From positions 10,335,052 to 10,399,051 of the forward strand of contig NC_067312.1 of NCBI RefSeq assembly GCF_020740795.1: a DNA stretch of 64,000 nucleotides. Direction: 5' to 3'. The position numbers and the translations under genes are program-made. This stretch comes from Apus apus. Its lineage: Eukaryota; Chordata; Aves; Apodiformes; Apodidae. The notes below the pieces were generated by a model. That model made no database searches, was not told where the DNA came from, and worked only from the letters and a program-made list of their open reading frames with translations. Below are positions 1-12,490 of this stretch, in pieces (within the stretch, counting starts at the first letter, position 1; each line of letters starts with the position of its first letter).

Positions 1-3000
1 GAGGAGCTTTGAGCTAGTGGAGGCTGAGCCAGTGGGGCTTCTGGGGCAGCAATGGGGACAAAACATGGCTACAATGTCCCCCCAGCACTCAGGTACCCTC
101 TGCTCCACCAACCTGGCCCTTTTTAGGGGGAGTGAAAGGGGCCACAGCTCCTTTCTGGAGACCTGCAGACTGACCTTGGCAGCTGAAGTGACAGGGAGCC
201 GAGGGACAGAGGTGTGCAGGGCTGCACATCACCAGCAGTGGGTGAAGAGGGGATGTGAGGTGCAGTAGAGTGATAGAGAGGAACCCCTGGTTGAAATGCT
301 GGGGAATGGGCCAAAATCCTGGAGGATGCAGCTGAAGGGAGAAACTGCCTGCCGGAAGCTAGAAGAGGAGCACCTACAGTTTTGCCCTGTCTCCTTGTCC
401 ATGAACTTCAGTCTTTTGGGAACCTCGCAGGGAAGGGAAAATTTTACTTGATTATATCTGATAAGCCACTTTTTCCCCAACCCAGAGAGCTGTCTTGGCA
501 GCGGGGGGAGGAGGATGCTTGGCTAAGTGCAGGCCCTGTTTGTGAAGTATGAATGAATGACTCATGATGCGACGTCTCCCCGCTGTCTTCATCGTGGTAG
601 CAGCAGTGGTTCCCTTTTGCAGCTGCTGGGTTTATCAGAAGTCATTATGGGTGGGTGGGCAGCCCACACCTGCATCCCCTAACCTAGAGGTACCCTGTGT
701 CCCCAGCTCCTCTCCTCCTCTTTGCCTGCACCATCCAGAGTGTCAAAACCCCCATGGATGATGACGATGTGCAGAACCCTCACCTGCCATGAACTAGCTG
801 AGCACTCCGTTCAAACCCTCTTTTTCCGTTCCATTCTTGTTCAAAGGCAACTCCAGACTCTTCCTGCTCACGCAGGACTCAACCTCCCTCTGGTTTCCTG
901 CTGAATGCGTTCCTGGAGAGCTTATTCCCCTGTGGGTTTGTGCCAACATTGTGCTTTTATTTCAAGACCTCTTCTCCCTCTCCGGTGTTTACCCTGCTGT
1001 ATTTATAGCTTCCTCGTTAGGTTAAACAAGCCGAAGGATTCTTGCCTCCTCTTCTCCTGCGGGTTTGGCTGTGGAGGAAAACCCCTCACAAGATGCTTCC
1101 CGCAGGAGGGGGCAGGTGCTGGCTTGTGGCTCTGCTTTTCTCCCTTTGGAAAATCTGGGCACCTCTCCTAGCTTTTTTTCCCTATTCTTGTTCAAGCATG
1201 GGAGAGGGTGGCCCTGCCCCTGCCAAAGATGTAGCCAAGGACACAGCTCAGATAGGACAGGAGGTCTCCCCAGTGGGTGATACACTGAGGCCTGGCTGGC
1301 ATTTGGGATGCTGATACAAAGCTAGCATCAGGAATTAGCCTTGGGCTGTCTGGAGTGACTCGCTGGGATTTTTAGAGAGCTTTTGGTTTTTCTAAGTGTT
1401 CTGGTGGTTTCAACAGCATTGCATGTGTGAAAATCACCAAATCTCTCTGATTAGGGATGTAGTGACCTTGCGACCCAAACTCTTACCAGCACATTTCTCT
1501 GCACCTCCCAACGATGGTTTCCTACTCCCATCCAGGCTGTGGAGGTGGGGAAGAGTGCAGATGCTTTGCAGCTATGCTAGAGTTGTCTTCAACAAGGTTC
1601 CCACAGACCACTTCCAGGGAAAAAAAGGAAAATTCCTCTGGCAATTAGAAGCAGGTTTGTGGTGTCAGGGATCAGTGTGTTAAGAGGAATTATCTCTCCA
1701 GTCTGACTGCTTCCCAGGTCTCTGAGTCATACTGGCACAGGGGTGGAACAGGGTGAGCTTCAGGCTCTTTTGGATGGTCACAGCACCTGCAGCCCCTGGA
1801 GCATATGCCAGGCTCTCCAGTACAGACTGGGCTGAAAAGTATGATTCTCTCTTCTCTCCAGTGGTATGAGTCTGGGACATGGAAAAAAAACAACAACTGG
1901 CAAATAGTTCCTCCTCCTCTGGGGTTTGGGATGGGGGAGATCCAGGAGGAAGAGGGGTAAGAAGCGTGTCAAGATTTGATTCATCTCTGTCCTACCAGGA
2001 CCGTGTGCTGTGGTCACATCTGGCCAGTGGATGCTGGGCTTCTTCCAGTGAGGGTTGGTCCTTGCTGAAAAATCTTATGAGGGATTTCAGAAGGGTCTGG
2101 CCAGGAGAAGGTCATGTCCACTCATGCTCAGCTCAAGATGCTTTTGGAGAGAACAAGCAGGCTAGAGGGACCTTGGGTGAGACCTGACGTGGTCAGAAGT
2201 GGCGCTGGCCCATGCAGGTGGTAATGGCCAGGGGACCACAGGTAGGACAGTACATCAACTAGGAGAGAGGAGGATGCCAAAAACATTTTGGAAATCATCC
2301 TGGGGCTCCCTAGAGGCTGCTCAGCTCTGGTCCTCTCCTCTCAATACAGAGATGGCTGAAATAGAAACAAACTAATAAAAATGGTTATGGTCCCACAGAT
2401 ATTGCCTTATAGGGAGAGATGGAAGAGTTTAGGACGTCTTCATCTAATGAAATCCTGATGGTGGAAAGAAGGTCTTTTGGGTATCTTCTAGTTTACCCCA
2501 CCTCCTAAAGTGAAAACAAGGGATATCACACCTTGTTGAAAAGGCGATGTTGGAGATGCACCAAGGGGAAGAAGGAATGGGAGAAGGTGCCAGCTTTGGA
2601 TGAGCATCATCTCTGTGGCACTTGAGGAAGGTCTTCTGACTTTGGCAGAGAGGGACTGCCTCTGAGTCATGTCCCACCTTGGGAAGCCCTGAACAGTGCT
2701 CAGGGATGCCACCTACCATCCTGCTGGCAGCCCTGAAGGGTGTGGATGTCCTCACAGAAAAGCATGTGGGAGGCAACGTTACTGGCATGGCATCCCTGAA
2801 GCACATCCCCATGGGCTTGTGGGGAAATGCTCGACCAGCTGTTTCCTTTGCCTTCCTGTGCTTTCACCAGCCCTTCCTTTGGGACCAAAAGCCCTGTGTG
2901 CTTCATCCTGGCCAGACCGATAACCGCAGCTGGAGCCAGGGACCTCGCCAGCCCCTCTTTGATGAAGGTTGGCGTGGGCATCAGTGCCTCTTGAATTCAA

Positions 3001-3941
3001 TACACTGTGAAAGGCACGATTCTGCCCTCGCCATCCTGCAAAAGTAGCTAGCAAAAACCAAAAAAAACCTGCCATAATGCAGAGTCTCCACTGTTGGCCA
3101 GCCCAGCGCCCTGCCAGTGTTGAGACAGAGCTCCTGACAGCTGTGCAGCAACAGCCCCACGAAGGTCCCCAGGGATGGCTTTGCCACTGTGTCCCAGCTT
3201 GGCTTTGCGAAAGCCACTGTCACGCAGGGTGGCTGAGCCAGCTGGCATCACTCCAGACTTTCTTGCAGGGCCAGCCCCCAGCCCCTGGGGAGGTCGGCAG
3301 GAGCTTGTCCTTTGCTTTCCATGAGTTTTGCCTGAGGCCTCAAGGCTTAGGAGGAGCTGGTGGACTCAACCAGCTATTGCTCCATCCTTGTCTTGCAAGG
3401 GCCAACACGCAACCCCGGGGGGTTCCTCGGTGCTTCAGCTGCTTTTGATTTTTTTAGCTCCTGAGAGGCTCCAGGGGGGGGACTGTTTTGTAGCTCCTGT
3501 GAGACTCATCCATGCTATCCCAGCTTTGAGTTTTGCAGCATTATGGCTGGAGCATGGCTGTTCCCAGGGAAGCATCCCTTTTCTCTCAGCATTCCCAATC
3601 CCACACCCAGCTCCATTCCTTCTCTGCAGCTGAGATCCTTGTACCCCCCAGCACCCAAAAAACAATTCAGGACCTTGGGCTCCCCAGCTGCCGTGTTCCC
3701 CATCCCTGCAGCACCAGGGGCAGGCAGTGCACACAGGGAGCAGGACGTGGCCTCCTTGGGTGCCTGTGACCGTGTGGGAAGCCACCAGTGTGAACTCCAG
3801 TGAGGCCAATCTCTTGAAGTATCCTGTTGACACAGCTCTCAGTCTGCTGCACATCCTCCCCATCCCTCCTTCCCAACCAGAGCCTGCAAATGTGCGACAG
3901 GCTTTCTGGCAGCTCTGACAGCTGGGCAATTTACTCTGGAG
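1..3941. other. Non-coding stretch, no gene supported
   Basis: No exon with homology that I recognise and no repeat family is visible. Open frames are short, overlap on both strands and have the Gly/Pro/Ser/Leu/Cys-rich composition expected of GC-rich random sequence. One short frame starting at 564 opens with a hydrophobic, signal-like run and is followed by a possible GT donor at 651, but nothing supports it further. The stretch could be intergenic or an intron of an upstream neighbour; the sequence does not decide. Confidence 0.5.
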
Positions 3942-4035
3942 ATAGAATCACAGAATTATTTGGGTTTGAAAGGACCTTAAAGATCGTCTAGTTCCATGTC
4001 CCACTAGACCAGGTTGCTCCAAGCCCCATGCCTCA
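3942..4035 (-). mobile_element. CR1 LINE, 3' end fragment
   Basis: Read on the minus strand this is the 3' terminus of a chicken repeat 1 element. It has the terminal ATTCTGTGATTCTAT-type motif (3943-3956 in complement), the 'AAGGTCC' block and the 'ACCTGGTCTAGTGGGAC' stretch. It is strongly 5'-truncated and keeps no reverse transcriptase codons. Such truncated copies are the usual product of CR1 insertion and have no expected function. Confidence 0.85.
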
Positions 4036-6274
4036 GAGGGCTCTGCTCAGTTGGTGAGGTGTTGAGGTTGAGACTCTTGAATGGTCTGGAAGGAAGATGT
4101 GGAGGTGCCTGGGCTCAGATGGAGTGGCAGTGGTGCTTGTGCTGTGCCTGGGATGGGCTAAGGATGTAACCAAGGTATGGTCATCTTAGTTTTCAGTGTG
4201 TGCTGCTGCATCCCCAGCCCATGTCCCCATGAACCCTGTCCCCAGTAGGGTTGAGCAGTTTCAGCTGCACACAGAGTATTTTCATCCTCTGGTGCCTGAA
4301 AACGTCCATAAGGGCTTTTATTCACTTATTTTCCCTATCTACCAAAGGCAGAGAGACAGTGCAGCAGCGTTTGACCATCCTGGGGTACACAGGGGACCTC
4401 AGCAGTGCTGCCGGCGACATGACCACTGTATCTCCATCCCAGTGAACCTCTCCACTATCCCTCACCGCAACCAGAGGAGGGTGGAGAGGAGCCGGGGGCA
4501 GGATTTGCGGCCAGCTCTATGAATTTCCAATTACCAGCTTGCCTTGCCACCACACGAGAGGTTCTTGCACCTAATTTTTGGTGAAACGAGCCATTTTTCT
4601 CAGTAATTTAATAGCGTGGGCAGGCTGCTCGCTGACAAAGAGCCAGCAGCCGGCACCGAGGAGCCTGTGTGCCGGGCTGCCGGCCGTAACCACCTTCCCC
4701 GGGCGACACAGGAATGCTGACCTAATAGAAAAGACATTTAAAGAGGAGTTTTGGGGAACGGCTCGGCTTGGATTCGGCTCGAGCGCTCAGCTGCTGGCTA
4801 CAGCGGGGTCTGTCCATGCCCTGACAGGTCCCAGGGACCAGCACAGACACGGGACATCCCCAGTGGGAGCCAAGCACTGGGGCATGAGCCCTCCTGGCTG
4901 CCCACTGGCAGAGCAGCTGCTTCATTTGCTGGAAAAAAGGTGGCTTTTGGGGCAGGCATCACAAGCTGTGAGCTGGGTTCAGCGCCTGGCTGCGGCTCTC
5001 CCAGGGCTGGAAAAGCTGTGGCGTTTCACTCTTGACATTTTCCAAATGAGATGTTTTGATTTTATTTTTTTTTTTTTTTTATTTTATTCCCCACCCCAAG
5101 GTAATGTTTGGTAGCCAAATTTAGCTCAATTTAACTCAAACCATTTTAAAAAAGTAAAACCACTGAAAACTAAACAAGACCTATCATTTAGAACAAAATG
5201 TTTTGGGTTTTATTTTCCTTTTGGCAAGAAGAACACAAACTTTTTTTTTTTTTTTCCATTTTCCTCCTGACCCACAAACAGTTTTATTGTATTTTTTTTG
5301 TTCGTCTTGGTTGTTTCCCAAGACCACGTTGTACACCATGGTTGGGGGACAGGCAAGCCCTGGTGCTGCTCCCGATGGGATGGGGGTCCCAGGTCGGGTG
5401 CTTCCCCAAGGAGGCCAGAGGGGTTTTGCAAGGGCGAGCAGGAGCTACTCTCACTGCTTCCAGCACTGACTCAGCTGAGAGCTCCTTGCAGAAAAGAGAG
5501 GTCCCTGGGCATGGGATTTGGGGTTTGTGTCTGTCCTGGCTCTCCTAGGGTGATGTGAGCCCTGGGGCTGAACCTGGGTGGTACCCAGGCTGGGCATGGC
5601 TGTGCCATGGGTGCTGTGCCCTGCTACTGGGCATCCTCATGGGGAAGGGCGAGCTCTGGCATTGCCTTCTCTCCTTGTTTATTCAGGTTTAAAATTAATC
5701 TGACCTTCCCCTGCTCAGGCTTGTGCAAACACAGTGTGTCCCTGAGCAAGGAGCTCCTGCCAGCCCAGGGAGAGCCCTGTCTGTCCCTGGCTTGTGCTGT
5801 TGCTGTCCCCACTGGGTGAGGTCTCTGCTGGGATGGGGGTGCTGGAACGGTGGGGTACTCACTCTTAATGTTGATATGCCAGCTTCTCCCTCCCCCACAA
5901 AGGCACCTCTGGCCATAAATCAGGGCACGGTTAATCCTTGGGAGAAACTGCCAGGGGGCTGGATGCCTGGATCCCACACCTCTGAGCTGGGCAAGGGGTG
6001 GCTGCAATGCCTCCATCCTGGGCAGGAGCACACGTGCGGGAGCCAGTGATTGTTCCCTCAGCCTTGGCCTCCTCCATCGCCTGCTGACCCAGCCTTGCTC
6101 CCTCCATCCTTTGCCAGATCTCATCTCTCCTCTCTGCCCCAGCCTTGCTGGGCTGCTGGCCAGGCAGGGGGGCTGGGAAAGGATGATGGGGAGCACCACC
6201 GGCAACAGCCCTGGTGGAAGAAGCAGGCACCCGGCTCATCCACCACCTGATTTCATTTTATTCCCCTCTCAGTG

Positions 6275-6580
6275 CCTCGCTTCATACCGCAGCCGTGCTT
6301 TTTATAGCCCCCAGCTGCAGCCTCGGCGTGCTCCCGGCCAGCTTCCCACTGCAGCCCTGCTCGCTCAGTGCCAGCAGCCCCAGCCAGGGAGGGGACGGAC
6401 GCCATCCCCGGGGTCTCCGCAGCGGTTCAGCAAGAGGAGAGAGCTGGGGCTGCCGAGGAAGGCAGATAATTAAACCCTAACCCCGGAGCCACGCTCCCGT
6501 GCCGGCGGAGGCGTTTAAAGAGCTGTATTAGTCACCCCCCCCCCGTCGCAGCCGGCGCGTGCCGCGTGCCAGGTCAGAGG
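6275..6580. promoter_or_regulatory. CpG-dense block, possible promoter or enhancer
   Basis: CpG dinucleotides are frequent over about 300 bp in a window where they are otherwise sparse. The block contains GC boxes, a TTTATAG run near 6300, an 'AGATAATTAAACC' AT-rich patch near 6465 and a C10 homopolymer near 6535. The first coding exon of IL11RA begins directly after a splice acceptor, so a leader exon must lie upstream; this block is one candidate site for it, but no linking evidence is visible. It could equally be an enhancer or part of another gene. Confidence 0.3.
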
Positions 6581-9500
6581 CGAGCAGCAGTGGCCCATCC
6601 CTCACCGTCCCCTCTGGTGCTGCCCAAGGGTGTTTCCAGCCTGCTGGAGCCACCGGCTCCTTCCATCAGCCCGTTTCTTCCACCATAGGGGTAGTCAGTG
6701 TTGCCCCTCAGTTTTCACCCGAGGCTTTGGCAGGGTTGCACTGCTATGAGAGAGGTTACAGGGAGGTTAGAGGTTCCTACTCGCTCCCCAGGAGAGTTTT
6801 ATGAGCACCTAAGGCTTGCTGCTGCCATTCCACATCCTGCGGTCATTTCCACAGCTGGGATGCTGCTACAGGGTCTGGAGCGAGGAGTAGAAGATGGGAT
6901 GTGAGGCTCTCTCAAGCTGCATGCCCCGAGCATCCCTCTACTGGGATGTGGGCTTTGCAGAGTGGGGGCAACCAGCCAGCAGGCAGGGAGAAAGAGCATC
7001 CTCACTGGGAAGTAGCAGGGGGGGGGATCCGGCAGCTCCTGCCCCGTGCTTTCTCCAGACGTGATTTCACCACAGTGGAGAGGGAGCACAGCCAAGGGAC
7101 GGGCCCCGCTCGCCCTGGCGGCACCCAGCTCGCTTGCTGGGGCGTTAGTCATTTGGGCCATGGCTGGGGACATGGTGTGCTTTAGGTTCCTGTGGGGCTG
7201 GAGGCTTGGTGAGCCTGTGCTTTTGGGATGCTGCCAGGGAAAGGAAGGAGGAATGGGGGAAGGGAGAGGTGGGGGGCTTCTGGGCTCGCAGCCCACCATA
7301 GCCCCTCCTCGCTGCCCTGATGAGGGGGCAGAGGGTGGTGGTACAGACAGATGTGCACTGGGCATCTCTGGCTGAGCAGGAGGGGCTGGGTTGGGGCCAC
7401 CCTTGCTGGACTGATGCCTGACCTCCCTGACCTCCTGGCTCCCTGACCTCCTGGCCACAGCTCTTTGGAGCTGGGCACAGCAGCAAGGAGGCAGAGGAGA
7501 TGCTGCAGGGAAGCAGCATCCCGCTTCAGCGATGGATTAGGGGAGAGGTCCCAAGGAGAGGGCTTCTGCAGAGGTTTGACAGTCCCTGGGGATGGGGGGA
7601 GACTCCAAGGCACCAGAGAGCCACATGGGACCCTGCCATGGCCCCTTGCCCTGCATGGGTGTTTGGTACCAGGGGCTAATTTTAAACCTTGGCTAAAACA
7701 CCATCCAGTTTGTTCTGCCTCTGTTGGGGAGGCAAGGAGAGGCCAGGCAGTGAAATACTGGTGGTGCTGCCATGTGGCTGCTGCCAAGCATCTGGGGCCA
7801 GGCAGCCCTGCCTGCATGCAGGCTGGGCAGCAGGCAGGGGAGGGCAGGGAGTTCCAGGGACCTGGAGAAAGGGACATAGAGCGGTGAGTTTTCCAGAAGC
7901 GTCAGCAGTCACTTTAACCTACTGCAGAGGAGGGGGAGTCTCCCAAAACTGCTCCCACCCAAAGGTGTTGGGCTTCCACCCCATGGTGGTTGGGGTCTCG
8001 CTGGCAGCACCACAGTCCTTGGGCAAGGCATGGGGGGCTGGAGGGGGCTGCAGGAAGGGGGAGTTGCCTGTGCTGCCGGCCAGGTGCCGAGCATGCCGGG
8101 AGAGGGGAAAGCCTCAGAGACTCGTTCAGAAACAAGGCTGCCCTTTTATTCTCCTTTATGAGTGCATTTTAATATCCACAAACACCCCTCCCTCGCCGGG
8201 CTGCTGCCAGCAAAGCCTGTATTGCCTGAGCTTGGCCTGCCGAGAAACCCCAGCCAAACCCTGGGCCCCAGTAAAGGGGAGAGGATTATTTTTCCCCCCT
8301 CGTTTTTTTCCCCCCTCATTTTCGGTGTTATTTTTTTTTTTAAATATATGTTTTCTATAGCTCTAATTAGATGGGTTTGAGCCCCAGCCAAGGCAAACAC
8401 ACCTGGGGGAGCCTCACCTTACAGACCCCATCTGCTGTGTCGGGGGCTCTGCCTGGCCCCTTTATAGGGGAGGGTGCTGCTGCAGGGTGGTGGGGAGGGG
8501 GTAGGACCACTCCCATGGTAAGCCACCAAGCAGCCTCCGCAGACGAGGAGAGCCCAGCAAGGCGTCGTGGGGAGATGGTGCCAAGGCAGCAGGGTCACCT
8601 GGTGAAGGTCTGTCCCACAGCAAGACCCCTGTACAGTTTGGAACTGAGGTATCGCACCCCCCACCCCCCGGCAGTGCTACTGTGGTTGAATGGGGCTCTC
8701 TGTCCTCTGAGGCAGGATTTGGATTGGGGAGGGATGCAGGGGGTACCTGAAAAGTTTTGCCTTCCTGGGCTGACAGCATTGGGTGCATGAAGCTGTTACA
8801 GCCCCCCAAATCTGTATAAGCCCAGGGAAGGGGGATGTGGGGACTCCCCATGGTGTCTGGGTGTGTCTCAGGCTGCGAGACCACCTACCTAGTGACACGC
8901 ATCCAAGGACCATTTGGGAAAGCAAGCAGGGGATGTCGACGTGCCAGGCCACCACAATGGCTTGCGTTGACAGCCAAACCCATGCTGGGCTGAGCTTCGG
9001 GTCCTTCTTCCTGCAACTGCTGACGTTATCCCTCTGGTTGTTTCAGGGGCCACCCTGAAGCCCCCACTGCTGGGGGACTGAGTAGTGCCATCACCCCCAC
9101 GCTGGGATCTAGTGGGATCCCACGTGCCATCTGTGTCTAGCTCCTGGGGACCTCTTGACTGCCCATGTTGGAGTCCCACATCTTCTGGAACTGGGGTGCA
9201 GACCCTGACTGTGTGATGTGAGCTAGGAAAGAGAAGCACCCTTGCGTGATACCCATCACCATGGCTCATCTGGGAGGAGGTGTCCTTCTCCCCTCCAGAA
9301 TCCCATCTCTCAGGAATGTGCAGGGGGCAGCACTGTGCACCCTGGCTTCAAATGCCGGGATAGATACTGTACACCATCCCCTCTGGCTCTGTCTGCCTGT
9401 GATTTGGGGTGCAACCAAAAGAGCACCAAAGCTCTTTGCACCAGCATCACCATCTCGGAGAAATAATAAGAGTAGCATCAGATTAAAATATAGAAAGTAG

Positions 9501-9885
9501 GATCTGACGTCACCAGGACCTGCTGGATCTTCTCAGGTAACATGCTGTGGGGGTTGTACAGGCTGGGACGTGCCTCCATCCCCCTCTGGCATGTGTGCCA
9601 GGCTGGAGGGTTTCCCTGTGCACGGCTGGGTTTTGGGGCACGGCAGCTGCTGGTCCTTGGTGTCTTTAGCTGGAGCTGGGGCTGTGCAGAGGACAGCTTG
9701 AGCATTTAGTGAAGGATTTCAGAGCAGCCTTGGCCTCCAGTCAGAGCAAGCTGCAACGGGAACATTTCGAAATTCTTTTGGACGAGGAAAATTCCACGCG
9801 CAGCCCCCCTCTGGAGAAAGTTTGGGATGGCTGAAATGTTTGGAGTGAGAGGCTTCTTGCTTTTGTTTACTCTAAACTATAACAT

Positions 9886-9904
9886 GGGAGGTGGGAGGGG
9901 GGGG
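9886..9904 (+). other. Potential G-quadruplex motif
   Basis: Four guanine runs of at least three, separated by loops of one to two bases, read GGGAGGTGGGAGGGGGGGG. This satisfies the usual G-quadruplex pattern. No gene context gives it a role. Confidence 0.5.
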
Positions 9905-11300
9905 AAACCCAAAAGGAAAAAAAAAAAAATAAGACAATAGGAGCCTGTAAACAGAGCTGGCCCCAAGCAGGGCCAGGGCATCTCTCCAGCATGGTGGAAG
10001 ATGTGTCAGCACACTCACCGTGTTACCCTGCTTTTCCCTCCCAGCTCGAGTATGATCACAATCTTTCAGGAGAACTCGGGTGTTGTTTTGGGTTTTTTTT
10101 TCCGCTAGCAGAAAGTGAGCCAGTTAGTGTTTTTCCAACCTTCTCAACTCAGGCAGGGCACAGCCCCCATCCCCTGGCCTTTTGCTGCAGCCTCCAGCCT
10201 TGGTGGGGTCATTTCCCCACTTCTTGCCACATTTCCACCTCTCCTTTTGACTTGGGGGCTCCCATCTTACTGACCTGGCACAAGGCAAGGGACAGGGATG
10301 CTGCAACAATGAGGTGTTTCCCCAGCCTCCATCTCTTCCATGTTCCTTGCATCCTGCTGTCCCCTGAGCTTCCCCCTCTTAGCCAAGCAGGCAGGGTCAC
10401 CTCCAATCTTGGAGAAGACAAGCTGTGGTTATCCCATCAGGTACCAGAGCCTGCACAGACATCCACACAGCCCACATTGCCGAGGGTCTGCAGCTGCCGT
10501 CCTCCACCCACGGAGGGACACTGCTGGTGGTGGTGGCTTTATTTGGCCGCCCATGTGGCACTTAATGGCACATGAAATCTCTCTCTGGCCCAAAAGGGAT
10601 TTTGTTTTCAAACGGAGTGACAGCAAATTGCTAGCTGGAGGAGTGTTTTTGTAAGGTGAGCTGTTTGTTTTGGCCCAGGATTTTGGCTGACCTGGATGCC
10701 TTCGTGCCTCAGATGGAGCTGAGCACGATGGCTCCAAGCCACTGGCCAGCTTTGGAGCACAGAGAGGGATGGGGGGAGATCCGGGCAGAGGGATGCTGTG
10801 GGGCCCCTCTCCTGCTCAGGTTTCTCAGCACCAGGCTGGAGTTCATCAGGAGCACCAGGAGAAGCTGGGATTGCATGCAGCATTCACATGTGTGTACATA
10901 CATGTGTCTGTCCCCTACATATTCGGAAACATATGCTCTTGAGTGAGCTCCAGAGCCAGCTTATGGGGTGGAGTTTGTTCTGTGGGATGCAGATGCTGCT
11001 GGGGGGTTAAATGTCGGGGTGCAGACTGGTACCCAGCTGCCCTGGCATGCCAGGAGAGCCGCATGTTCACCAAAACCTCCACTAGACTGGGCTGAGCCCA
11101 GAGGCAGAAAGAGTCCCAAATCCTAAAATGTTCCTGGGACAGGAAAAGCCTTTCCCACCCTGCTGTAATCACAGGGTAGCCCAGTTTCCTGCTGACAGGT
11201 CCCACCCGTATCCCCAGATCTAGCACCATGCCAGTCTCCATCCCACCACCGTGTGCCCATGACAGTGGGGAGAAAGCCCTGCCACAATTCCATCCCACCA

Positions 11301-11395
11301 TCCTAAAAATAAATCTCCCAGCTATAAAGAAGCCCACCAGCACTACAGCTACAGTGCTGCTGGGTTTCTTTACAGCCAGGAGATTATTTTTAGGA
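11301..11395. repeat. Near-perfect long inverted repeat (hairpin)
   Basis: Left arm 11301-11344 and right arm 11353-11395 are reverse complements apart from one single-base bulge and five substitutions, one of which is a G:U wobble in RNA. An 8-nt loop (11345-11352) separates them. Outer ends are TCCTAAAAAT and ATTTTTAGGA. As RNA this folds into a hairpin of about 43 bp, close in size and loop length to a microRNA precursor. As DNA it could be a small foldback element. No target-site duplication is obvious. No known microRNA seed was recognised. Confidence 0.8.
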
Positions 11396-11947
11396 ATTTC
11401 TCTGGTGCGTGGCTTGGAGGGGGGAGTGTGGGGATGGGGATGGAGACAGAGGGACCCCTTCTCTCCCCCCTCTGAATGAAATCCTGCCAGCTGGCATGGC
11501 ATTCGGGCTGCTGGCTGCTAACAGAGCCCTTGCTGTTTTGGCCTTTGTCGATGCCTCTAGTTACAACCGGGAGCCAGAGACTTCTCCTTCCCATGGGATG
11601 GAGCAGGGAAAGGCGGAGATTGGGATGTTGGGCCGGGAGTTTTCTGACTGGGGTAAGAGAAGAGCCTGACCTCCACAAAGCAACCACCATGCTGAGGTGT
11701 GGGGTGGCCCCCTGGACCTCCAGCACCAGGTCCCACTAGCGGCTGCCAGCTCCACGGAAAAAAGAGGTGACCCTCGGGATGTGGGGGTGGTGTGGGCTTG
11801 GCTTTGAACACTAGTGGTGCTGTGGTCGGCAGGACATCACATGGGGATACCCATTGCCAGAGAATGAGGTGGTGGGATTGGTTGGGGTTGAATGGAGATG
11901 TGAGTTGTACCCAATTTGGAGATGAATGGGTTCCCTGAGAGGTTCTG

Positions 11948-12490
11948 GGGTGAACCCAGTGTTTGGGCTGCACTGGGGTTAACTCCAGCCCTGGGCTGCA
12001 TTGGGTTTAACCCCACCTTTGGACTGTGTAACCCCGTGGTTGGTCTGAGCTGAGGTTAGCCCCAGTTCTGGGCTTCATTGATATTTGGACTGTGCTGGGG
12101 TTAGCCCTGTGTTTGGGCTGAGCTGGAGTTTAACTCCATGTTTGGGCTGAGTTGGGGTTAACCCTACTCCTGAGCTGTGCTGAGTTTAACCCCACTTTTG
12201 GACTGAATAACCCCATGTTTGGACTATTCTGGGTCTAACACCACATTTTGGCTGAGCTGAGGTTAACCCCACTCCTGGATTTAACTGAATTTGGACTGCA
12301 TTGTATTTAAGCCCAAATTTGGGCTCTACTGGATATAATCCCAGTCCTGAGCTAAATTGGGTTTAATCCGACTTCTGGATTGAGTGGAATTTAATCCTGC
12401 CCTTCAGCTATGTGGGATACGATCCCATGTTGGGGCTGCCATGAGCTAAGCCTCACAAGGGTTTAATCCCAAGTTCAGGCTGTGACTGAT
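11948..12490 (+). repeat. Degenerate ~28-bp minisatellite
   Basis: A unit resembling GTTTGGGCTGAGCTGGGG followed by TTAACCCCA recurs with spacing of about 26-30 bp over some 540 bp. Clear copies of GTTTGGGCTG sit at 11961, 12111 and 12140, with variants (TTTGGACTG, CTGGGCTG) between. Divergence rises toward the right end, where units blur near 12430-12490. The repeated GGTTAACCCC core is self-complementary. The array has no coding potential. Confidence 0.85.

Larger units (their letters stand above)
4036..11300. other. Non-coding stretch with CpG-dense blocks
   Basis: No exon could be supported on either strand. The stretch has a poly-T run near 5066-5082, two blocks with more CpG than their surroundings (about 4610-4800 and 6275-6580), a guanine-rich run at 9886-9904 and several AT-richer islands (8100-8370, 9720-9870, 10560-10660) that read like conserved non-coding sequence. 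That reading is by eye only. It may be intergenic or intronic to an upstream gene. Confidence 0.4.

Noticed and set aside
564..761. Signal-like frame MMRRLPAVFIVVAAVVPFCS
   Set aside because: Only the first 29 codons look plausible, and the possible GTGGGT donor is weak. It does not match a neighbour expected from synteny, such as CNTFR.
7182..7877. 231-codon minus-strand frame
   Set aside because: Low-complexity Pro/Ser/Leu/Gln composition in GC-rich DNA with comparable frames on the other strand; no domain and no splice context.
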